Source: Xylaria sp. FL1777 (lineage: Eukaryota > Ascomycota > Sordariomycetes > Xylariales > Xylariaceae). Taken from it: 64,000 nucleotides of DNA. Shown piece by piece: positions 34,064 to 45,875 of this stretch. Within the stretch, counting starts at the first letter, position 1; each line of letters starts with the position of its first letter. The position numbers were made by a program, and so were the translations under genes. Where the stretch lies: positions 186,001-250,000 of the forward strand of contig MU400519.1 in assembly GCA_022578965.1 (NCBI GenBank). Reading direction: 5' to 3'. Under the pieces are notes generated by a model. The model ran no database searches, was not told where the DNA came from, and saw nothing but the letters and a program-made list of their open reading frames with translations.

Positions 34064-37000
34064 GTTTATGTACGAAAATTCTGGGATGGGGAGGGAGGGA
34101 GAGATCTTTGAATGGCGGGCTGCGGCCAAAGTATGACATATACGAGGGGCATAAGGTGGGGGCCATCTGATCAAATGCACAGTCGGCACTTCTATTATCC
34201 AGAAGACCGTCGAAATACTTTACAGTACAACACAAAAACACCATCAAACCAATCTTCTCCTTTAAGTATGAGCTTTGAATAGACTTTTAAAAACGTATGG
34301 TGTTCATCAGGCCAAGGTTTACTTGTGGTAGCACTCTCCCCCGCTCTTAGACAAGGTGCTGAAAAGACGGTATCGTGAGATTTGGTGGCAGGGGATTGAA
34401 ATAGATGTTTAAGTACTGCGTATCTATCTGGATTGTTATGGTTTATATATGATCGGATTTGAAGTCGCATATCAATGTTTAGATATTATTATTTATACGG
34501 AGGAGTCGTTACCTTTTGAGGACTCGGTATGTGACAAGCCTGTTACGCGAGATGTGACTGGGCTGTCTGTATATAGGTAAATAGGTACTTATGCATGATT
34601 TTCATAAATTTCGAGGATACAGCCGAGCCTGAGCAAAAACAGTATCTATACTTCGTACTAAGCCTAGGTAATCTATTAAGTGTTTTGTTTTGTTTTTTTG
34701 TTTTTTGTTTTTGCCTTGTAAAACCAGGGTTTCCTTCTACTGAAGTACCTACTGCCACGGATTTCCAGAAACGATTGGATAGTATCTTAACTAGATCTAC
34801 CCCACAACTACCTAAATGAAGTACCGTTAGAGCTATGTATCTGTAGGCAGGTAACTAGAAAGGCAATAGGTATGCTATACTCGTTGCACCACCATTAACT
34901 AGCTGGCTTGAATATGTTCCGTATTTGGTCATCTTCTAAAGAATCGATCTACACTTGCACGAAAACTGGTCCGACCATTTTTGTTAGAAAGTCTCTTCTC
35001 TACGCGGTATACTGCGTACTTATGGAGAGGCGTCTGGAACTAACCCAATTTGTATGAAAAATAGGGGGGGTTATAAGGGACCAATGGTAGTAAACACCTA
35101 CAGTTTTTCCCTACCTACAAATAGTTACCTACATAGTTAAGCAAAAACTAAGACATATTCAAGTGCATACAGATACACTTATGCATGGTCAACTGCTAAG
35201 GATTAAACGATGCACCATATTACTCCGTAGGTATGTAGTGTAAAAGCAAGCCCAGCCCATGAACGCGGTTCACTACCGATACTCTGAGTAGGCGAGCAAA
35301 GTACCGGTAGCTCTCAATATCCCTGCTCATAAGTGAACGCACTGAGAACCGTATATGCATACTCCATCGTCATAATAAATAGTTCCTGCAGTAAGTCGTC
35401 CATGGTACTATCTTGGGTCCAAAGCGTGGCAATTATATGAACCGTTCCAGCTACACTAGGTAAGTAACGCGCAATGCCCCTGCAGACGCGTGTTGTCTGC
35501 ATTCTATCTTTATCGAGAGGCTTTAAATTTTTCCCGCTAACAGTTTCTTTTTCGGTTCCCACGGGATGGTATTTTGATATGCGGCGTAACGTGATGATCA
35601 TTATCTCAAATGGCTACCTATAAACTGGCTAACAATGGCTTGCGGCCCCAGCAAACTAAGAGCGCCCTGGTAAAGCCCTGGTAGAAACTAACCACTTCAG
35701 TTCTAGTCTGCCGGGACGGTGCCGGGGGTACGGTGCCGGGGGCGCGGCCTAGAACCAACCCTAATCCCAATCATAACAATCATAACATCGGCGTCTGGTC
35801 TGATCAGGGGGACGGACGTCATTGCAGCTCCAATTCATCGCCAAGGCTAATAAGTATCAGGACCACCCGCGGGTTCTGGTACGGCAGTGCACACGGTACT
35901 CCATGGGCTACCTAGTTTGTCAAAATTTTCGATTCGTTCTAGACAACGACCATGCTACGGCGACCCATACGGCATGCATCGACGGGCGAATCTGAAGACA
36001 CTTCATCTCCTGATGCCCCGCCGGCTGCGGTCACAACGATTAGCGAACGTATGACCTGACGAGGTATCAACTGACGCTTCAAACTACGTAGTAGTGCAAA
36101 TTTCCATCAACGTCGATGCTCTCCTGCATGTAACTTCTGGTAATTGCTCGCTCCATTATATGTAGGAGGCATGTAAGTGCACTAGGTATTCATCCAGTAA
36201 TATACACGAAATTTCCACTGACATTATGCAGAACTGGGAACTGGGCGATTTTCACAGCCAGCTCATACGGGGATATTTCCGTGGCCTATACCGTTTCCTA
36301 ATTCGTGCCGTCTACGCAGTAGTCTAGGAACTCTTCATAACTATGATCTCCCCCCTTAAGACGAGCTATGTCTACATGATAACGAGTATTGAAGATGTGC
36401 ATTGGTATGTTGGTAACTTATACAACATAATAGTATGGCCTTGAGCATGAAGATGAGTGCCGGTCTCGTCGAACACAAATAATGGTGACAGACTTTATAT
36501 CCTCGCTACCGCGCCGCAGGTTGTCTCCGATCCAATGAAGACTCAAGCAATGCCGAAGGTAGGCTCTTACAGTATCTACGCTTTATTGACGATGTTACGC
36601 TACCATACATACATATGCGTATGTATACGTAGTCGATACTACACTGCATAGCATGTAACAGTAATTACCAGCTCTTCAAGGATTAACTATTGGATCGACC
36701 GTTAGCCTAATGCCGGTCCGTTGTTCCATGATCCAGATACCTGGCAACTCGCACGCCACTACACAGTGTACCTACACTAATAGGGAAAGCATCCGCATGA
36801 CAGTTCTGAGTTCTGGTGTGCGAGGCAAGATGAACATACCGCTCATTTCCTTTCGACTCCTTGATCACTTGGCAGTGGCTCCATGTATGGAAGAGAGTGG
36901 CATTCAAATAGACTGACAATTCCGCCCTAATGGGACTCGATCTACCACCTCATCAGCGCACTCACTCTCTCTAACCGCTCGTTTCCCGTGCTTTTCAGCA

Positions 37001-37088
37001 TCGTTACACTCGTTTTCCTTGGATTCAGTGATTTAATCACCGTTCCAGTCCACTCTTTAACTAGTTCTGAGTTTCTACCTCATCAGCT
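34064..37088. other. Long gene-poor AT-rich tract
   Basis: About 3 kb with no supported gene. It contains a TTTTGTTTTTTTG-type run near 34686-34710 and several GTAGGTA/TACCTAC tags. Short open frames look random. The final 200 bases are the promoter side of a wall-protein gene. Confidence 0.55.
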
Positions 37089-39400
37089 ATGCGCTTCTCT
37101 ACCCACGGCTCCGTGGCTATGGCCATGGTAGCGTCCCTCGCCACGGCGACTCCTCATGACGGCCTTCTGGGCCTCGGTTCAGGCCTCGACTTGTCTAAAC
37201 CAGTCAGTGCCGGTATCAACCTGAATGCTGATATTAGCAACAAGGTGCTTGTTGCCGGTCTTCTCGCCGATATCATCGTAGCCCCTATTGCTGAGGTTGA
37301 CGCAGCCGCCAAGGTTGCTATAGTTTGCGAGGACTGCCACATCAAGGGTGATATTGATGCTTCCATCTCGTTGGAAAAGGTTGTGCCTGCTTTAAGCCTT
37401 TCGCTCAAGGATGTCGATATTCTGCTGGATCTTGACGTTTACATTGGTGCCGCTGCCACCATTGCCGTCAACCTTGTCGCCCCGGCGAAAGTTTCACTGC
37501 CTCTGCCAGGCCTGAACGTTGAAGCCTTGGTTCATCTTGACCTTATCCTGGGTGTGCACACCGAGTTGGATTTATCTGCTGGTGTTTACGTCAGCCTTCC
37601 CGAGGCATCCCTTGAGACAGATATCCTGAGTGGTGACATCCTTGATGTTGACTTCTCTGGTGTCGCTGTGAAGGTGCTTCCCATCAAGGTCCGAATTGGC
37701 TGCACCGAGCTGCTTGCTGATCTTCGTCTTCGTGTGGACCTTGCTGTTTCTGCCGCTCTTGATGTTGACGAGATTCTCCCTCTGGGTGAGCTTCTTCCGG
37801 GCCTAAACATTCCTGCTATCGGAGCCGGTCTGGAGGTCGCCGTTTACGCCAACCTTCTGGAGTACGTTGGTCTGTTCTGCGCCACTTCGGATTGCCCTCT
37901 AGCTAAGGAGGTAAGTTTCCACTGTAACCTACGTATCTATTTTGGATTTGATACTAACTGTCCGCTTGCTAGGTATATGGCCTGAACGTTGGCGCTGTCG
38001 TTGAACTTGATGTTGCCGTCGAGGACTTGCTCTCGATTCACCTAGCCCCTACTGTTGCCACTGCCGTTCTCAGCATTCCTACCCACACCATCTGCATCCC
38101 GTCATACACGGCCTCGCCTCCCCCTTATACCAGTCTTCCTACTTCCAGTGGCATCCCCACTTCAAGCTTCCCAGGCTCCTCTACTGGCGTTCCTACTTCA
38201 TCTGGACCCAGTGGCCAACCTACTTCAAGCGGCCCTGGTTCTTCAAGCGGTGTTCCCACCTCCAGCGGCCCAGGCTCTTCCAGCGGTGTTCCTACCTCGA
38301 GTGGGCCTGCTTCTCAACCGACGTCGTCTGGCCCTGGAAGCACTGGCGTCCCTACATCGAGCTTCCCCGGCTCTTCCTCTGGCGTCCCAACCTCAAGTGG
38401 ACCGGGTAGCGGGCCTTCGTCGAGCGGTCCTGGCTCTTCTAGCGGTGTTTCCTCCAGCGTCCCCGGTTCTTCCAGCGGTGCTCCTACGTCTAGCGGTGCT
38501 GCTCCTACTTCCACTGGCGCGATTACCACGCCTGCACCTGGCGGTAACGATGGATATGTCACTTCTACCATCGTCAGCACTGAGACCTACACCGTTACTG
38601 CATGCGCTGTTAACGTCCCCAACTGCCCGGCAGGCTACCAGACAAGTGCGACTCTCGTCTATACCACTTCCTACACTACTGTTTGCCCTGCTACTGCCAC
38701 TGCGACTGGATCAATTACTGCTGCACCGGCTCCAACAACCACTGGAGGCCACAACATTGAGACCATCACGAAGCACGTCACTACTATGGTTCCCTGCGAC
38801 AGCACTACCACGTTTGTCCCCCCTACGGGAGTCTCTACGGTCCCTTTCCCCTCAGATGTTCCCACCCACCCTGCTAGCTCTCCTGTTGGCTCTTCGTCTC
38901 CCTCTACACCAGCTGCTGGTTACCCCGGCAGCAGTGTGACTGTTGGCTCTTCTCCCTCAGCTACTGGTGTATTCCCTACCAACAGCGTTCCTCTCGGCTA
39001 CCCGAGCCAGTCCTCTCCTGTCGGCGTCGCAACCGCTTCTTACCCCGCTGGCGGCTTGTCTACTAGCTACTCTGCCGCTGCAGTTCCTTCTAGCTACCCC
39101 GCTGTCCCTGCTTCTTCAAGCTCACCTGCAGGTGGTTCCTCCGGAAGCTCTCCTGCCGGGGGCTCTGGCAGCTATCCTGCTGGTGGCTCCAACGGCTCCG
39201 GGTACCCGACTGCGGTGCCTTACCCTTCGGGCGCCGGTAATGTCACGGCTTCTGCGACCTTGGCTACTTCACAGGCCAGTGCCACATTACCGGGTAGCTA
39301 CCCTACTGGCCCCGCTGGAATAGCAACTGCTGGTGCCGGTAAGGTTGGTAGCAGCATTGCTGCCGTGGTTGCTCTGATGGGCGCCATTGTTGCGTTGTAA
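37089..39400 (+). CDS. GPI-anchored cell-wall protein with Ser/Pro/Thr-rich repeats
   Basis: Exons 37089-37910 and 37973-39400 (62-nt phase-0 intron) give 749 aa. A signal peptide (residues 1 to about 21) is followed by a domain of about 290 residues of alternating Val/Ile/Leu and Asp (LDLSKPVSAGINLNADI) with few charged Lys/Arg, probably beta-rich. It contains CEDCHI and LFCATSDCPL cysteine pairs. From about residue 325 come PTSSGPGSSSGV repeats, then a Thr-rich cysteine module (TVTACAVNVPNCPAGY ... TTVCP), then Ser/Gly/Tyr-Pro repeats. The C-terminus is GKVGSSIAAVVALMGAIVAL, a small-residue site plus hydrophobic tail, as for GPI attachment. Expected location: plasma membrane and wall. No enzymatic domain is recognised. 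Confidence 0.85.
38146..38520 (+). repeat. Coding minisatellite (PTSSGPGSSSGV units)
   Basis: About ten imperfect copies of a unit of roughly 36-39 bp encoding PTSSGPGSSSGV or variants lie within the wall-protein gene. Unit number in such tracts often differs between strains. Confidence 0.8.
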
Positions 39401-40881
39401 GATGTTAGGAAAATTAAAGTTAAAAGCAGAGTAGCCATTTGAAGCCATTCCGTAGGATACGGCTAGTGTAATGTAATGTTTGATCCTAAATAGAGAGGGG
39501 TGTTCTTATACCATGGGTGACGGCCATGCTCATGACAATATACGATTTGACTCCTACCAATCATTTTTGATATGCTGGTGTGATATCCCCACAATCGAGG
39601 ACTTGTTGGCTGTATGATTTGTATCTAGCTCGGATCTTCACTATGACCTCTAGTATTAAGATTTTCAGTCGTCTCCCTACTCGTTATAAACTATTTTAAG
39701 AATTGTTAAGTCGGCCTGTAATGGATAAAATATTGTGATGAATTCGGACACTGAAGCAATAGCCTGATGTTGGCCTTGTATTCCATCGAAGACCGATCCT
39801 CAACCGTTATTAAATAGAAGCTGAACGCTTTGAGGCAAACGTAGTCGCCATGAATTTGACCTGCATCGTTAGTGTGAACGGCGATGCATTAGTGTACTTA
39901 CTAGGCAAGATTTAGCTAGAACCTGTCATCCCTGCATGTGTCGTTCTACTCGGCAGTTCTGCACGGCGCTATACTAGTTATTCGGGTATTAGTTTTGTTA
40001 ACAACATTTGGATTTCTCTTCAAGGCCAAATAGGTATATTACTTGCAGTCCCTACAAGTCAGCAGGATGATAATTCTATAGCGTCGTGGTAGAGCTTATA
40101 CCAGCAGCGAGTTTTTGATAAGAAAGTTTTCTATATCTACTTAACAAGAATTATTAAGTAGTAAGATGCTTCGAGATGAATTAACAGCTGATTTCTTTCT
40201 TCAGTAGCCTTATGATTAATAGTACTCTTGCTTTCTTAATATCTAGCATAGCCCTGTAACATTTTTATCCTGACCTATATGTGCTTATATCATCCACTAT
40301 AATACAACGTAGTAAGCGACGCTTCCTTCTATGCTGGAATTCGTCGAGATTTACGAAATATAATACACTATAACGAGAGCTACAGCATCCCTTATATGCA
40401 GTATTAACCTCAAAGTCCACAAAAGCTAGTTACTACGGGCCATAGAGCAACCAAAATCGATCCTAATCACACCATATCAGGACCATTCCGACTCTCAGAG
40501 CTGTAGGCTCTCGAATCCCTGTCTCAGCTGTACGAAGGATGACTACACCTGAAGATATGTCCTCAAAGCAGATTGGAGATTGCTCCGCTCGGACTGCTTT
40601 CCCCGCACCTGGATCATACGTAGGTAGAAGTGAATAGTTCTGTTATAATCTTGTTCGTGGTATATCTAGATAGCTTCTCCCTCTCCTATCTCGTGGTATA
40701 GTAAAAGTTTTCATCGTGCTTTGTATCTAAATGCTAGTTCCCATATCACACCTTAGTCCACATCGTTGATCCTCACTAAAGTAAAGAGTAGTCATTAAGT
40801 TTAAACCGTTATCTTTCATGATAAAATCTCCAGACGGGAAGGAAATTGCCATACCACATAATTACAACAGGAGTTGAAGAA
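39401..40881. other. Intergenic AT-rich tract
   Basis: About 1.5 kb with no gene or clear repeat. The frame of the next gene extends up to 40846 only through a TTG codon. Confidence 0.5.
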
Positions 40882-42090
40882 ATGGCGCCACCATTCCGAG
40901 CCGAGCAGATGGGCTCTCTCCTGCGCCCGCAGGATCTTCTCGACATCCGCGCCGCGATCCGCGACAAGGGCATATCAGAGGAAGAAGCTGGCCTATCAGC
41001 CGTGGAGAAGCGAGCGGTCGCAGACGTGGTCAAGCTACAGCAAGACGCAGGAATCAAGGCCGTGACATCGGGCGAGTTTAACCGCACGCGTTTCTGGGGT
41101 CTGATGTGGGATGAGTTCGAGGGGACGATCCAGCTGCAAGACGCCGAAGCAAGCATGTTCCGGCTGTATCATCCGGACGTGGTCTCGCTCATCGAGGCGG
41201 ACCGCCACGTGATGCCTGGTGAATCCGTCATTGCGGGTAGCAAGCTCTCGCACGACCCGAGCAAGTCTACCTCGAACCTACACGAGCTGAAGCTCGTCCA
41301 AGCCGCCGTTCCCGAGAGCGAATGGGGTAATATTAAGCTGACTATGATCACGCCCGCTTGGTTCCACATGAGATACTCGCAAGGCCGGGCGTACACTAAG
41401 GAAGCATACGCAAACGACGCCGAGTACTTCGCTGATGTAGCGAAAGTGTACCAGGCCGAGCTAGACATGCTGTACAAAGCCGGGCTGCGTAATGTCCAAT
41501 TCGACGATCCGGGCATGGCGTACTTCTGCTCGGCGAAGTTCCGCCAGGGCTGGGAGGAGGACAAGAACAACATCGGCACGGTGGAGGATCTCCTCGACGC
41601 ATACATCAATCTATACAACGACTGCGTAAGCAAGGCACCGGCGGACATGCACTTCGGCATCCACCTATGCCGGGGCAACTTCATCGGAGGACGCCACTTC
41701 GCCGAGGGCGCCTACGACATCATCGCCAAGAAGCTCTTCCAGAACCTGAGCCTGCACACCTTCTACCTCGAGTACGACACGGAGCGCGCCGGCGGCTTCG
41801 AGCCGCTCAAGTTCCTGCCCAAGGGCAAGAATGTCGTCGTGGGCGTTATTAGCACGAAGCTACGCGAGCTCGAGAACAAGGAGGTGATGAAGCAGCGCTT
41901 GTACAAGGCGGCCGAGTACGTCGCCGAGGGTCGCGGCGAGTCCAAGGAGGAAGCGCTCAAGAGCATCTCTGTCTCGCCCCAGTGCGGCTTCTCTACCCAC
42001 GAGACGGGCTACCCGCTTTCGCTTGAGGATGAGAAGAAGAAGCTTGCTTTGGTAAGACAGATTGCCGATGAGGTCTGGGGCGAGCCTTGA
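40882..42090 (+). CDS. Cobalamin-independent methionine-synthase-like (MetE C-terminal domain) protein
   Basis: An intronless 402-aa frame starting at the first ATG (MAPPFRAEQMGSLLRP). It matches stand-alone UROD/MetE-like proteins carrying only the catalytic barrel, about half the length of true MetE. The zinc ligands appear present: H261 and C263 in GIHLCRGN, E297 in YLEYD, and C368 in SPQCGFS. FRAEQMGSLLRP and VQFDDPGMA are family landmarks. The homocysteine- and folate-binding N-terminal domain of MetE is missing. These proteins probably transfer a methyl group to a thiol, but the methyl donor is unknown. Not the housekeeping methionine synthase. Confidence 0.88.
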   Translation: MAPPFRAEQMGSLLRPQDLLDIRAAIRDKGISEEEAGLSAVEKRAVADVVKLQQDAGIKAVTSGEFNRTRFWGLMWDEFEGTIQLQDAEASMFRLYHPDVVSLIEADRHVMPGESVIAGSKLSHDPSKSTSNLHELKLVQAAVPESEWGNIKLTMITPAWFHMRYSQGRAYTKEAYANDAEYFADVAKVYQAELDMLYKAGLRNVQFDDPGMAYFCSAKFRQGWEEDKNNIGTVEDLLDAYINLYNDCVSKAPADMHFGIHLCRGNFIGGRHFAEGAYDIIAKKLFQNLSLHTFYLEYDTERAGGFEPLKFLPKGKNVVVGVISTKLRELENKEVMKQRLYKAAEYVAEGRGESKEEALKSISVSPQCGFSTHETGYPLSLEDEKKKLALVRQIADEVWGEP

Positions 42091-42471
42091 GAGCCGAAGT
42101 GTAAGAGTCTCTCACGGGAAGAAAAATAGACGTGGTTTGGCGCTGATACTTCAACATGCCAAAAAGGTTCAGTAGATATAAAGGGGAATCTTTACAGAGT
42201 ATGAATCAACTTCACATGGCTTAGCTATGTCTGTACTAGGATCATGCGAAAAGGGGCTGTATTGTGATACCTTACGCTGAAGCAGTCTATCTGGAGAATG
42301 TTTGATAAGAAGCGGTGACAGGGACTTGGATTCTATACACTGGGTATAATAAAAGATTGTAGTGTCATTAGCTTTTTCGTTGTACATTAACTGTCGAATG
42401 CAGCACGGCAAAAAGCCGGCATTACAAAAGCTTATCATTCTAGACGCGACGATGGAGCTTACATAATACCC

Positions 42472-43809
42472 CTATTCCAACACTATCATCCACCCATCAC
42501 CCACCGGCTGGCCATCCGCACTCATGCCGCCCCATAGCACAATACCACTCCCGTCGGGCATCACATCGTACCCGAACGAGCCACGGGGCCCAGGGTGAAC
42601 TTTGCCCTCATGTGCCCGGAGATCACCAGGTGTTTGAACCTCGACTTCAGCCCAGCTCGCCTCGCCCGTGTCGATTCCAAGTTTCGATCGGATTTGATCT
42701 TTGATCTTGGTAGGCTTAATTGCGTCTGCCAAGTTCGTCGTTGCTTTGACATCTACATCGCTTGATGGTAACTGGAAAGTCCACAGATCACTCCATTGAC
42801 GCAAGTTGCCTTTTTCAACGTTTCCCACTCGTTCGCCGAAGAAGTATACGAGGTAATTTCGGCCAAAGCCCGTCGTAATGGGCACCAAGGCCCCGTTCAC
42901 GCGCGGCTTGGGCCCTGGTATGAGTGGATTCGTGGGAATCGAGATAGTCTTCCAGCTCGGTGGTTCTTGGGCGTCGAGATTGAGGTCGAGGTGATGTACC
43001 TCGCTGCTCAGGGATTCTGATGCGGCGACGAGGTACAGAGTGTGCCTAGAAATTGCTGCACTCTTTGATGCGACGGGCGCGCGTGGCAATTGGTTCCAGA
43101 TCTTAGTAGCACAATTGAAATGCCAGACGTCTGTCAGTTCTGAGCCACCAGAGTCCAGACCTCCATATAGAATCAGGTTTTCGTCGTGACAAAGCAGAGT
43201 TCCCCTACGTCGGGGCACAGGTACCCTCTCTAGATGGCTATTTGGTTCCAATACTGCCCATATTGAGGTTTCTGTGTTAAAAAGCCTTAATTTTTCCCCC
43301 TCATCGACAAGCGCGCCTTGTTCGTCGCACCCACCGGAGATGGCAATGTAGTTTCCGAGGGCACAAGCGACATGTTGAGTACGAGCTGTCGGGGCAACGC
43401 CGTCCTCACTTGCTTGAAGGGTAGGAAGCACTTGATACTCAAATACTGGAGCATCTTTGACTGGTAAAGCTACGCAATGGACGTCATTTTTCGCAAGCTG
43501 GTTGTGGCTCGTCTGTCCGCCGAAGATATAAGCCTTTTTGTTGATGACAGTGACAGTATGATCCCACCGAGCAAGGGAAGCTCTATTGAAAGGACAGTTA
43601 GATTAGCCTTCGAGTAGACAACACGCGACAGCATAAGTTAGCAGACAAAATGTATACCTTGAATCGTCTCCGGTTGTAGTTGCTATCTGGGAGAAGGTGG
43701 CTTTGAGAGGCATCGTCGGCTTGGCGAGAGCATATCCTACCGCCCCAGCTTGGACACCAGTGGATATAACCTCCTCCGCTGCGAACAATCCTGCTGCTAC
43801 CTCTGCCAT
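42472..43809 (-). CDS. Kelch-repeat (galactose-oxidase-like propeller) protein
   Basis: Exons (minus) 43809-43658 and 43582-42472 (75-nt intron, GTATAC donor, phase 2) give 420 aa. Kelch blades are marked by hydrophobic-GG doublets: KAYIFGGQ, YIAISGG, LILYGGLD, YLVYFFGE and IVLWGGMS, each followed by a spaced Trp (SIWAVL, KIWNQL, DLWTF). No catalytic residues of galactose oxidase are seen, so it is a binding propeller. An upstream in-frame ATG at 43959 would add a Lys/Glu-rich stretch encoded by a simple repeat; MAEVAAGLFAAEEVISTGVQ at 43809 is the more natural start. Likely a cytosolic scaffold; partner unknown. Confidence 0.85.
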
Positions 43810-44486
43810 GTTCGCAGTCGAAGTCACACCCAACCAATTTTCTTCTTCTTCTTTTTTCTTTTTTTTACTCTCTGCTTCTTCGGGTTTGATTTCCCCAAAT
43901 AATTCCACGGTGGATGAAATCATAGAATTGTGAGTATCGAGTTTCGTCTTAGTCAACAAGATGAAGCCGATTTACAACTCTATAGTGATCACAGAACCCA
44001 AGAAGCTTTGCAAATATTGTATATGTAAGTAATTATCTAGCATAGGGTAGTTGGTTGCGGCCGATATTACCATGAAGTATTTATGATGAGCTCAAGCTCA
44101 CGATGACGTACAATATCTGGCATGACGCAACTTAGGACCCAATTTAGAAACACAACTTTGTGAGCCTTATTTGCAAATTATCCGGTCGTTCTAGCTTTCA
44201 TCATAGCATTAAATTTTATTTTTAATGAAGGGAAGTCCTATTAGTTTGCTACAGCTGGTGGCAACTTGATATTCAGAGAGTGGTACTTTGGAGTACAGCT
44301 GTTTTCGGCGTACAGATGCCCTGGTAAGCCTCCGACTAGCCTCTAATTCAGAGGGGTGGGGCCCTAAGAACGTAAATTGGTAGGCGACGCGATCATACCC
44401 ACGACCGACATACAACATTATGTATTATCCCTAACACTCCCTAGCTATCCACCGAACAGGTAACATATCTACCTTGTAGTCCTACA

Positions 44487-45875
44487 TTACAACAATTTCA
44501 TGAGGTCCCTAGTATTTCGCTGCTCGATTCCCTCGATGGTAGCTAGAATAGCCTTGGCTGTCCTCTCATCATACGCTGGGGCTACGATCCTGAGAAACTT
44601 TCCTTGGACTCGCTCTTTCGAGAATGGATGTTCTGGTTCACCAAGCGGGAAGACTTGGCTTGCCTCGGCTGTCGTGCCATCTGTCCACTTGAATTTCAAT
44701 CGCGCCTCCAGATCAACAACATCGTCCCCGATAATGACTTCGATCTTGTCACACAGCGCTGCTACCTCGGGACTTTCCATCTGGCTCTTGTCGTACATGC
44801 CCCATCCGATGTCCATGCCATGCAACCATGCGATGGCTACTTGGTAATACACAGAGAACTGGCCATCAACGACGGTCCTTGGGTGGATTTTGTTCGCATC
44901 CGGAGGGCCGACGAGCTGGTAGCAGGCGGGTGAGAGCACAACGGTGATATGCTCGACCGTCTTGCCGGTGGCCTCCTTCGCAACATCGCTCACGGCCTCA
45001 ATAGCCGAGTGTGTCATCCGACAAGCGGGGAACGGTTTAATAGCAGTGTCACGGAAGATCCACTCGGAGCCCAAGTTATCGGTCAAGCCAGCCGTGGTCG
45101 AAGTGGCCGAGTAGGAGACCAAAGCGCCGTATTTGCCTTCGATCGGCCTCGTGGCACCCACAACACCGGCCTCTGCCAACGCGACCACCACGAATGCGTC
45201 GTGGACCGCAAAGCCCGGGTGCAATCGCTTGTTCCACGACCCGTTGTCGAGGAACTGCATCGAGCCCGCTGCTTTGGATCCTGCCAATCCAAACGCGTTC
45301 TTCACCTGGTCTAGAGACAGGCCCTTGATCTTCGATATCGCTGCCACCGCGCCAAAAATGCCCGCGGTCGCCGTGTTGTGAAAGCCTCGTGTGTACCCGC
45401 CATAGTTGTATGCTCGCCCGAGGCGACATGTGATCTCGTAGCCGACAGCAATGCCTAACAGAAGGGCCTTCCCATCGCTGTTCAACAGCTCAGCCTGGGC
45501 CAAGGCCGCCGGGATGGCAGTCGCCCCGGGATGTAATATAGAGGATGCATGTGTATCATCGAAGTCGAAAGAGTGGGCGAACGCGGCGTTCAGGAGAGCG
45601 GCATACTGCAGCGAGAAGGCACTTCCTTTGGTGAACACGGTCGACTGCCCCGACTTTCCTCCCAGTGCTATCACAGCCCGCAGAAATGGCTCTGAAGAGT
45701 CGCAGATGGCGGCGGCGCCCGCCGAGATGCCGATGCAATCTGTGACGTAATCCTTGAGTTGGTCTACTAGTTTCTCGTCCAGCTGGTCATATTTTACTTC
45801 TACAACGAACCTGCACAGCTGCTCGGTGATGCCATCGGTTGTCTTGGTACCGGCGTCGAGTCCGTTGGTAGCCAT
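44487..45875 (-). CDS. MmgE/PrpD family protein (cis-aconitate decarboxylase / 2-methylcitrate dehydratase-like)
   Basis: An intronless 462-aa frame. The family signature FDFDDTHASSILHPGATAIPAALA (about residues 101-124) carries the Asp and two His residues of the active site, with HPGFAVHDAF near 218 and FPACRMTHSAIEA near 281. In fungi this family includes cis-aconitate decarboxylase (itaconate formation) and uncharacterised dehydratases. The shorter N-terminus, without an obvious mitochondrial presequence, makes it unlike the classic mitochondrial 2-methylcitrate dehydratase. Transporter or regulator genes that accompany itaconate clusters are not seen here, so the substrate remains open. 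Confidence 0.88.
   Translation of the reverse strand: MATNGLDAGTKTTDGITEQLCRFVVEVKYDQLDEKLVDQLKDYVTDCIGISAGAAAICDSSEPFLRAVIALGGKSGQSTVFTKGSAFSLQYAALLNAAFAHSFDFDDTHASSILHPGATAIPAALAQAELLNSDGKALLLGIAVGYEITCRLGRAYNYGGYTRGFHNTATAGIFGAVAAISKIKGLSLDQVKNAFGLAGSKAAGSMQFLDNGSWNKRLHPGFAVHDAFVVVALAEAGVVGATRPIEGKYGALVSYSATSTTAGLTDNLGSEWIFRDTAIKPFPACRMTHSAIEAVSDVAKEATGKTVEHITVVLSPACYQLVGPPDANKIHPRTVVDGQFSVYYQVAIAWLHGMDIGWGMYDKSQMESPEVAALCDKIEVIIGDDVVDLEARLKFKWTDGTTAEASQVFPLGEPEHPFSKERVQGKFLRIVAPAYDERTAKAILATIEGIEQRNTRDLMKLL

Noticed and set aside
38055..38939. 294-aa Leu/Pro-rich plus-strand frame
   Set aside because: Alternative-frame reading of the wall protein's Ser/Pro repeat region; not a second gene.
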